In this document: positions 1 to 5,906 of the stretch, piece by piece | Position numbering within the stretch: the first letter of the stretch is position 1 | How the letters are laid out: each line of letters begins with the position of its first letter | Source of the DNA: Sulfuricella sp. | GTDB taxonomy: Bacteria > Pseudomonadota > Gammaproteobacteria > Burkholderiales > Sulfuricellaceae | Length of the DNA: 5,906 bases | Reading direction: 5' to 3' | Assembly: GCA_030691435.1 (NCBI GenBank) | Contig: JAUYEK010000452.1 | Location: 1 to 5,906, forward strand | Notes under the pieces: model-generated | What the model was told of the DNA's origin: nothing | Databases searched by the model: none | The model's input: only the letters and a program-made list of their open reading frames with translations | Made by a program: the position numbers and the translations under genes

Positions 1-459
1 CCTCCGTAAATGCTTCATGCAGGACGTGAAAAGAAAACACTTCGACGTCCATGCCGCGCGGGTAGGTTCGCTTCAGGCAGTTGGTCACGTAGTCGTATTC
101 CTCGATGTGATCCAGGAAAAAACCGATTACCTGATCGATCACCGCCGGGTCGATCAGGGGGCAGTCGGAAGTAACGCGCACCACCGTATCCGCCTGGTGC
201 AAAGTGGCGGCATCATGGTATCTGGCCAGGACGTCGTGTTCGGAACCGCGAAAGCAGGCCACACCGAGTCGCTCACAAAATTCCACAATAGGCTGGTCGG
301 TTTCGTTGGCAGTTGTGGCGATGACAATTTCATCCGCAAGCTTCACTCGCCGCAACCGTTCAAGCTGGTATTCGAGCAGAGATTTCCCCTGGATTTGCTT
401 CAAGACCTTGCCGGGGAAGCGAGTCGAGGTCATGCGCGCCTGAACGATGATAACAACTT

Positions 460-463
<4 letters not shown>
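1..463 (-). CDS. SpsF-type cytidylyltransferase / glycan biosynthesis protein (partial, 3' end beyond window)
   Basis: This is the first 154 codons of a nucleotidyltransferase of the SpsF (COG1861) cytidylyltransferase family. Such proteins activate a sugar, probably as a CMP-sugar, in the cytoplasm for surface glycan synthesis. The N-terminus reads KVVIIVQARMTSTRFPGKVL (residues 2-21), the family's nucleotide-binding loop. TSDCPLIDP at 98-106 carries the expected metal-binding Asp (D100). Family members are roughly 240-250 residues, so about 90 residues lie outside the window. The start is GTG at 463-461. It overlaps the pseC stop by 4 nt (GTGA), has AGGAA at 474-478 upstream, and puts QARM at the usual distance from the N-terminus; the internal ATG at 433 would delete the nucleotide loop. 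Position after pseB-pseC suggests a role in nonulosonate or related glycan synthesis. It lacks the IPARGGSKRIP-type N-terminus usual for PseF, so I leave the symbol blank and treat the sugar substrate as unknown. Confidence 0.85.
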
Positions 464-2621
<2,158 letters not shown>

Positions 2622-2644
2622 CTAACAAAAATTAAGAGAACACA

Positions 2645-2860
2645 TTAACCCAGATAATCCATTAGAGCCAAAACACCGCTGTAGGAGCGGCGCCAACCCT
2701 CTCTCCAACTCTCCCCCAAAGGGGGAGAGGGCTATCGTCCCTTCCCCTTCAAGGGGAAGGTTAGGATGGGGATGGGAGTTGGCCGCGAATACGGTCGAAA
2801 ATCGCGGCGAGGGCGCCGCTCCTACATGCATGGGCATTCCAATGGATGATCTGAGATTAA
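2645..2860 (-). mobile_element. MITE-like palindromic element, copy 1 (interrupted by a second repeat)
   Basis: This non-coding element begins and ends with TTAA. Its outer arms form an imperfect inverted repeat: left TTAACCCAGATAATCCATT, right (read inward on the minus strand) TTAATCTCAGATCATCCATT. Each arm is followed after a short spacer by the REP-like core TGTAGGAGCGGCGCC pointing inward. The first 50 bp (2645-2694) are identical to 4271-4320. The right arm matches copy 2 with 9 mismatches in 52 positions by hand. Subtracting the 86-bp insert at 2695-2780 leaves 130 bp, against 132 bp for copy 2, which supports the nested-insertion reading. It carries no transposase, so it would have to be moved in trans. 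It lies in the 5' region of pseB, and if transcribed would fold into a long hairpin upstream of that gene. Strand is nominal, given as the direction of the flanking genes. It could alternatively be described as a BIME/REPIN-type pair of REP sequences. Confidence 0.75.
2695..2780. repeat. Two-hairpin GC-rich repeat nested in element copy 1
   Basis: An 86-bp block interrupts the palindromic element just after its left REP-like core. It contains two neat hairpins: CTCTCCCCC (2709-2717) pairs with 2721-2729 across a 3-nt AAA loop, and CCTTCCCC (2740-2747) pairs with 2753-2760 across TTCAA. Its outer ends are also loosely inverted (CCAACCC at left, GGGAGTTGG at right), so the boundaries may shift by a few bases. 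The style (CCCTCTCC...AAAGGGGGAGAGGG) is that of dispersed intergenic repeats frequent in proteobacterial genomes. The right edge of this window carries a relative with the same arrangement. No coding capacity is credible. Confidence 0.7.
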
Positions 2861-2986
2861 GCTTGATCTTGCAATTATTTGTACAAAAAGGCAATGGGGC
2901 GCCAGGAGATAGAGGATTTTATCGCAGCCATTTCGCCAACTCGATGACATTCGATTCGGGGGCGGGGAGTAGCCGCCGAATTCCGG
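2861..2986. other. Unique spacer between def and the palindromic element
   Basis: About 126 bases without a gene, between the def stop codon and the outer end of element copy 1. It is more AT-rich than the neighbouring genes and would be the natural place for a promoter driving pseB on the minus strand, but I see no convincing sigma-70 pair. A TGGCGC...TTGCC stretch at 2890-2905 resembles a sigma-54 site but its spacing is one base short. Five Ts on the minus strand near 2885-2889 lack a proper stem before them. Whether pseB has its own promoter or is read through from def is not decided by the sequence. Confidence 0.4.
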
Positions 2987-2992
2987 CTACTC
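2967..2992. other. Hairpin spanning the def stop codon
   Basis: GAGTAGCCG (2967-2975) is perfectly complementary to CGGCTACTC (2984-2992) across an 8-nt loop. The def stop codon TAG (2989-2987) lies inside one arm. In the minus-strand transcript the stem is followed by a C-rich stretch, not by a run of Us, so it does not qualify as a classical intrinsic terminator. It could protect the 3' end of the galU-hpt-mtnP-def transcript or act with Rho, but it may be incidental. Confidence 0.35.
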
Positions 2993-3520
2993 GGCAACAG
3001 GTGGATTGTCAGGAAACAATTCCTCGACAAACCCAAACTGGCTCATATCCCTGATACGCATCGGGTACAGTATGCCCTGCAAATGGTCGCATTCGTGCTG
3101 CACCACCCGCGCATGGAAACCGCTCACGGTGCGGTCTATCGGGTTGCCGAACTGATCGAAGCCCTGGTAGCGCAACTGACTGTAACGCGGCACCAAGCCG
3201 CGCAGGCCGGGGATGCTCAGGCACCCTTCCCAGCCTTCATCCATTTCGTCGCTGAGCGGCGTTAGCACCGGGTTGATCAGCACCGTGTCCGGCACCAGAT
3301 CGGCATCCGGGTAGCGCGGGTTGGAAGCCACGCCGAAAATCACCACCTGCAGGCCGACCCCGATCTGGGGCGCGGCCAACCCTGCGCCGCTGAGGGCTGC
3401 CATGGTGTCACGCATGTCCAGTAACAGCCCGTGCAATTCGGGCGCATCGAAAGCCGCAACCGGCGCCGCCACTTCCAGCAGGCGCGGGTCGCCCATGCGC
3501 AATACGGTTTTAATCGCCAT
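2987..3520 (-). CDS. def: Peptide deformylase
   Basis: A complete 177-residue peptide deformylase, the cytoplasmic metalloenzyme that removes the formyl group from the N-terminal methionine of nascent proteins. All three family motifs are present in order: [10 protein letters not shown] (45-54; usually [10 protein letters not shown]), EGCLS (98-102) and QHECDH (141-146). The Fe/Zn ligands are C100, H142 and H146, and E143 is the catalytic acid. I chose ATG 3520-3518 because the product then starts [15 protein letters not shown], the common deformylase N-terminus. The in-frame ATG at 3535 would add only MSWGW and has a poorer ribosome site; GGGG lies about 8 nt before the chosen start. The gene overlaps the end of mtnP by 11 nt. 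No fmt gene is adjacent, so this may be a second deformylase apart from the usual def-fmt pair (inference). Confidence 0.95.
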   Translation of the reverse strand: MAIKTVLRMGDPRLLEVAAPVAAFDAPELHGLLLDMRDTMAALSGAGLAAPQIGVGLQVVIFGVASNPRYPDADLVPDTVLINPVLTPLSDEMDEGWEGCLSIPGLRGLVPRYSQLRYQGFDQFGNPIDRTVSGFHARVVQHECDHLQGILYPMRIRDMSQFGFVEELFPDNPPVAE

Positions 3521-4256
3521 CCAGCCCCACGACATGTTCCAGGATGATTCTTACACGCTGCATGGCCTGCTTCAGCACGACGTCGATTTCCTCGAAGCTG
3601 ATGGCGTGTTTGCTGGAATTTCGTCCTGCGGCGTGATTGGCGACCACGGCAATGGCGGCATAACAAAGCCCCAACTCACGGGCGAGCACCGCTTCCGGCA
3701 TGCCGGTCATGCCCACCATGGTGGCGCCGTCGCGGTCGAGGCGGTTGATTTCCGCCGCCGTTTCCAGGCGCGGGCCCTGCACTGCGGCATAGACCCCGCC
3801 ATCGATGAATTTCTCTCCTGCCAGCGATGCCGCCTGCATGCATTGCGCGCGCATTTTCTCGCAATAGGGCTCGGTGAAATCGATGTGTGTTACCGGCCTG
3901 CCATTTCCATCATAAAAAGTGGCCTTGCGCCCGTGGGTATAGTCGATGATCTGGTCGGGGATGACGATGGCGCCCGGCTCGTAATCCGGGTTGATTCCTC
4001 CGACGGTAGCGATCGACACGACATTCTTCACCCCCTGAGCGTGCAGCGCCCACAAATTGGCCTGGTAGTTGACCTCGTGCGGCGGGATGGAGTGGCCGTA
4101 GCCGTGCCGTGCCATGAACACCACCTCATGATCCTTGATCTTGCCAAAGGTCAGCGCGCCGGAGGGCTCGCCGTAAGGGGTGCGGATCACCTGCCGATGG
4201 GTGATCTCCAGATTCGCCAGTTGGGTCAGACCAGTGCCGCCGATAATTCCTAACAT
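3510..4256 (-). CDS. mtnP: Purine nucleoside phosphorylase, MTAP/MTIP family; probable S-methyl-5'-thioinosine phosphorylase
   Basis: A complete 248-residue cytoplasmic phosphorylase of the PNP/MTAP family (family II). It cleaves a methylthio-purine nucleoside with phosphate, giving the free base and 5-methylthioribose-1-phosphate. Seen here: IIGGTG (4-9) and RHG (50-52) for phosphate binding, TVGG (84-87), QGPRLET (160-166) and MVGMT (180-184) for ribose and base contacts. In human MTAP the adenine-recognising aspartates sit in ATDYD; the matching stretch here is VANHAA, with N207 and A209. Asn at this position is typical of enzymes acting on 6-oxopurines, so methylthioinosine (product hypoxanthine) is more likely than methylthioadenosine. 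The upstream neighbour hpt would salvage that hypoxanthine to IMP. Start ATG 4256-4254 follows a strong Shine-Dalgarno AAGGAAGAG. The gene is separated from hpt by a palindromic element and overlaps def by 11 nt. The family is certain; the exact substrate is inferred. Confidence 0.9.
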   Translation of the reverse strand: MLGIIGGTGLTQLANLEITHRQVIRTPYGEPSGALTFGKIKDHEVVFMARHGYGHSIPPHEVNYQANLWALHAQGVKNVVSIATVGGINPDYEPGAIVIPDQIIDYTHGRKATFYDGNGRPVTHIDFTEPYCEKMRAQCMQAASLAGEKFIDGGVYAAVQGPRLETAAEINRLDRDGATMVGMTGMPEAVLARELGLCYAAIAVVANHAAGRNSSKHAISFEEIDVVLKQAMQRVRIILEHVVGLDGD

Positions 4257-4262
4257 ATTTTA

Positions 4263-4271
4263 CTCTTCCTT
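4263..4271 (-). promoter_or_regulatory. Strong ribosome binding site of mtnP, abutting the palindromic element
   Basis: AAGGAAGAG on the minus strand lies 6 nt before the mtnP ATG. It touches the TTAA end of element copy 2 (from 4271), so it survived the insertion intact. In the reconstructed element-free sequence the same bases are also the last codons of hpt (AAG GAA GAG TAA), a typical overlapping arrangement in tightly packed operons. Confidence 0.8.
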
Positions 4272-4402
4272 TAACCCAGATAATCCATTAGAGCCAAAAC
4301 ACCGCTGTAGGAGCGGCGCCCTCGCCGCGATTTGCGGCCGCATTCGCGCCGAGGGCGGCGCTCCTACAGGCACGAACATTCCAATGGATAATCCGGGTTT
4401 AA
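4271..4402 (-). mobile_element. MITE-like palindromic element, copy 2 (inserted at the hpt 3' end)
   Basis: A 132-bp palindromic element bounded by TTAA on both sides (4271-4274 and 4399-4402). The left arm TTAACCCAGATAATCCATT matches the minus-strand reading of the right arm, TTAAACCCGGATTATCCATT. Inward-facing TGTAGGAGCG cores follow (from about 4306 and 4368), and the whole is centred on GCGGCCGC (4334-4341). It is an uninterrupted version of copy 1, in the same orientation. Its right arm lies inside the hpt reading frame and supplies the stop codon; its left end touches the mtnP Shine-Dalgarno. Deleting one TTAA plus the interior restores an in-frame short Hpt C-terminus, good evidence for insertion with a TTAA (or TA) duplication. 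No transposase is encoded. In the operon transcript it would form a long hairpin between hpt and mtnP. Confidence 0.8.
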
Positions 4403-4936
4403 TGCATAAATTGCGGGCAAGTTGCGCCACGCCCCGCGCACATCCATGCCGAAGCCGAACACGTAGCGGTTGGGCAGGCTGATTCCGCTGAAATCCGCCT
4501 GGATCGGCTTGGACCGGCCCAACTCCTTGTCCGCGAACACGGCGCAGTAAAACGAGCGGGCCCCAAGCTCGAGCACCTTGTCGCGGATCGCCGCCAGGGT
4601 GTGGCCTTCGTCCAGGATGTCGTCGAGCACCAGTACCACCCGCCCCGCCACATTCTCCTTGGGCATCACCTTCCATTGCAGGGTGTTGCCCTGCGTTTCA
4701 TTGCCGTAGCGGGTGGCGTGAATGTAGTCGAAATCCAGCGGAAAATTGAGTTGGGGCAACAACTGGCCGCTAAATACCACAGCGCCTCCCATCACGCTCA
4801 ACACCAGCGGATGGGATTCCCCAAGGGATGCGCCTATTTCGCCGGCCATCCTTTTGACGGTGGCGGCGACTTCCTCGGCGGGACAGATTTGCTCCGCCCC
4901 ATCAAGAATATCCAGTGCTTCTTGCGCCGAAATCAT
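4364..4936 (-). CDS. hpt: Hypoxanthine-guanine phosphoribosyltransferase with element-derived C-terminus
   Basis: A complete 190-residue type I phosphoribosyltransferase that converts hypoxanthine or guanine plus PRPP into IMP or GMP in the cytoplasm. The PRPP-binding motif is VLVLDDILDEGHTL (101-114) with the acidic pair D105-D106. SVMGGAVVFSG (48-57 region) is the pyrophosphate loop, RYGNETQG (77-84 region) the flexible active-site loop, and FADKELGR (134-141) supplies the base-contacting lysine K137. FGMDV (162-166) lies in the base pocket. I chose ATG 4936-4934: it has GGAG 7 nt upstream and lies 1 nt after the galU stop, whereas the in-frame ATG at 4978 would overlap galU by 41 nt and add residues with no family resemblance. 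The body ends RNLPAIYAL. The last 11 residues, NPDYPLECSCL, and the TAG stop are encoded by the palindromic element. The catalytic region is intact, so the enzyme is probably still active. Confidence 0.94.
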   Translation of the reverse strand: MISAQEALDILDGAEQICPAEEVAATVKRMAGEIGASLGESHPLVLSVMGGAVVFSGQLLPQLNFPLDFDYIHATRYGNETQGNTLQWKVMPKENVAGRVVLVLDDILDEGHTLAAIRDKVLELGARSFYCAVFADKELGRSKPIQADFSGISLPNRYVFGFGMDVRGAWRNLPAIYALNPDYPLECSCL

Positions 4937-4937
4937 T

Positions 4938-5807
4938 TTATAACTCCAGGGATGAAAGATAGGCGCGGAAATCGTCATTCACTTCCGGGTGCCTCAGGGC
5001 GAACTGGACGGTCGCCTTGAGGTAACCGATCTTGCTGCCGCAGTCGTAGCGGGTGCCGTTGTATTTGTAGGCCAGCACCTGCTCCTGCTGGAGCAGGGAG
5101 GCGATGCCGTCGGTGAGCTGGATTTCGCCGCCTGCGCCGGCCTGCACTTGCGCCAGATGTTTGAAGATGCGCGGCGTAAGGATGTAGCGCCCCACCACGC
5201 CCAGGGTCGAAGGCGCTTCTTCCGGCTTCGGCTTCTCCACGATGCCGCTCATCTTGTAGATGCCCTGTTCCCACTCCTTGGCTTCCACGATGCCGTACTG
5301 CGAGGTTTCCGCCAGCGGCACATCCTGCACCCCGATCACCGAGCTGTGATAGTGCGCGTGGATATCGACCATCTGCTTCAGCACCGGCGGTTCGCCGTCG
5401 AGCAGGTCGTCGGCCAGGAGCACGGCGAAGGGATCGTTGCCCACCACCTGACGGGCGCACAGCACGGCATGTCCGAGTCCCAGCGCCTCGGCCTGGCGGA
5501 TGTAGACGCAGGTCACGTTGGGCGGAATGATGCCGCGCAGCAGCTCGAGCATCTTGGTCTTGCCGCGCGCTTCCAGCTCGGCCTCCATTTCGTAGGCCTT
5601 GTCGAAATGGTCTTCGATAGCGCGCTTGCTGCGCCCGGTGACGAAAATCAGCTCGGTGATGCCGGCCGCCACCGCCTCCTCGACCGCGTACTGGATCAGT
5701 GGCTTGTCCACGATCGGCAGCATTTCCTTCGGGCTGGCCTTGGTTGCCGGCAGGAAGCGGGTGCCCATGCCCGCCACCGGAAAAACCGCTTTGGTTATTT
5801 TTGTCAT
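4938..5807 (-). CDS. galU: UTP--glucose-1-phosphate uridylyltransferase
   Basis: A complete 289-residue GalU. It joins UTP and glucose-1-phosphate into UDP-glucose, the precursor for LPS, exopolysaccharide and other glycans. The N-terminal signature is [18 protein letters not shown] (6-23) followed by SPKEMLP (25-31), binding UTP and Mg2+ with K27. Further family motifs are [14 protein letters not shown] (56-69), the LADD metal site (131-134), GIVEKP (188-193), GGEIQLTD (226-233) and [11 protein letters not shown] (255-265). Length is normal for bacterial GalU (about 280-300). ATG 5807-5805 is chosen because it gives the usual [10 protein letters not shown] start; a TTG ten codons upstream would add [10 protein letters not shown], which does not look like the family. 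The chosen ATG lacks a clear Shine-Dalgarno. It is the first visible gene of a galU-hpt-mtnP-def run and lies 1 nt upstream of hpt. A GC-rich hairpin repeat occupies the region before it. Confidence 0.96.
   Translation of the reverse strand: MTKITKAVFPVAGMGTRFLPATKASPKEMLPIVDKPLIQYAVEEAVAAGITELIFVTGRSKRAIEDHFDKAYEMEAELEARGKTKMLELLRGIIPPNVTCVYIRQAEALGLGHAVLCARQVVGNDPFAVLLADDLLDGEPPVLKQMVDIHAHYHSSVIGVQDVPLAETSQYGIVEAKEWEQGIYKMSGIVEKPKPEEAPSTLGVVGRYILTPRIFKHLAQVQAGAGGEIQLTDGIASLLQQEQVLAYKYNGTRYDCGSKIGYLKATVQFALRHPEVNDDFRAYLSSLEL
4944..4947 (-). promoter_or_regulatory. Ribosome binding site fixing the hpt start
   Basis: GGAG on the minus strand, inside the last codons of galU, lies 7 nt before ATG 4936-4934. 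This spacing decides in favour of the shorter hpt start and points to translation linked with galU, whose stop TAA (4940-4938) falls between the ribosome site and the start codon. Confidence 0.7.
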
Positions 5808-5837
5808 GATCGTTTTTAAATTCCGTTGTAACCACAA

Positions 5838-5906
5838 AATCCCCCCTCTCCCTAGCCCTCTCCCACAAGGGGAGAGGGGACTTGCTCCCCTCCCCCCTCG
5901 CGGGGG
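5838..5906. repeat. Two-hairpin GC-rich repeat upstream of galU (runs off the window)
   Basis: This block has the same arrangement and orientation as the 86-bp insert at 2695-2780: a leading CCCTCTCC tract, then a hairpin with CCCTCTCCC (5856-5864) paired to 5870-5878 across ACAAG, then a second C-rich/G-rich stretch (CCCCC...GGGGG near 5891-5906) cut by the window edge. Sequence identity to the other copy is partial, mostly in the hairpin arms. It sits about 30 nt upstream of the galU start, so it lies in or next to the galU leader. I find no clear galU promoter between it and the ATG. Confidence 0.6.

Noticed and set aside
2622..2894. Minus-strand 90-codon frame covering element copy 1, sharing the peptide APLLQRCFGSNGLSGL with a frame across copy 2
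   Set aside because: The shared peptide arises only because both frames read the same repeat DNA; such REP-derived frames are a common source of false hypothetical proteins.
2890..2905. Sigma-54-like promoter (TGGCGC...TTGCC on the minus strand) upstream of pseB
   Set aside because: The GG and GC dinucleotides are 9 nt apart instead of the required 10 and the match is partial, so I do not call it despite the attractive link to flagellar glycosylation.
2881..2906. Possible intrinsic terminator ending in five Ts on the minus strand
   Set aside because: Only a 3-bp GGC/GCC stem can be drawn before the T run, too weak for a terminator.
3321..4253. Long plus-strand open frame of 310 codons opposite mtnP and the start of def
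   Set aside because: Both minus-strand genes carry full sets of catalytic motifs, and the plus-strand product is low in recognisable structure and unrelated to any family I know.
2645..4402. CRISPR-like or phage attachment-site reading of the 50-bp direct repeats
   Set aside because: Only two copies exist, 1.6 kb apart, with genes between them, no regular spacers and no integrase or cas gene; the inverted-arm structure explains them better.
4934..4978. Longer hpt start at 4978
   Set aside because: It would overlap galU by 41 nt and add 14 residues unlike the family, while ATG 4936 has a well-placed GGAG.
4989..5819. Plus-strand open frame of 276 codons opposite galU
   Set aside because: Shadow of galU, rich in His, Leu and Arg as expected from antisense of GC-rich coding DNA.
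5805..5837. Longer galU start at TTG 5837
   Set aside because: It adds ten residues not seen in the family and starts next to the repeat; ATG 5807 gives the standard N-terminus.

Overview
The window reads as a chromosomal segment of a Gram-negative proteobacterium, most likely a betaproteobacterium (moderate confidence, judged from protein style and gene order; genus not determinable). All seven recognisable genes lie on the minus strand, so transcription runs from high to low coordinates. No credible plus-strand gene, tRNA, rRNA or CRISPR array was found.

Upstream block (5807 to 2987): galU (UTP-glucose-1-phosphate uridylyltransferase), hpt (hypoxanthine-guanine phosphoribosyltransferase), mtnP (a purine nucleoside phosphorylase of the MTAP/MTIP family, probably methylthioinosine phosphorylase) and def (peptide deformylase). 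The genes are tightly packed: galU and hpt are 1 nt apart, and mtnP and def overlap by 11 nt. The exception is hpt-mtnP, which is split by a palindromic element. MtnP would release hypoxanthine and Hpt would convert it to IMP, so the pair forms a short purine-salvage route.

Downstream block (2612 to the left edge): pseB, pseC and a partial SpsF-type cytidylyltransferase. Successive genes overlap by 4 nt (ATGA, then GTGA). PseB and PseC carry out the first two steps from UDP-GlcNAc towards pseudaminic-acid-type nonulosonates used on flagella or surface glycans. The third gene probably activates a sugar for the same or a related glycan.

Non-coding content: the most interesting signal is a MITE-like palindromic element present twice in the same orientation, at 2645-2860 upstream of pseB and 4271-4402 between hpt and mtnP. 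Each copy starts and ends in TTAA, has imperfect terminal inverted repeats and carries an inward REP-like core (TGTAGGAGCG). The left 50 bp are identical between copies. Removing the hpt-mtnP copy together with one TTAA restores, in frame, a short Hpt C-terminus (ALKEE-stop) and a 3-nt gap to mtnP. The present Hpt instead borrows its last 11 residues and stop codon from the element. Copy 1 is itself interrupted by an 86-bp two-hairpin GC-rich repeat. A relative of that repeat lies upstream of galU and runs off the right edge.
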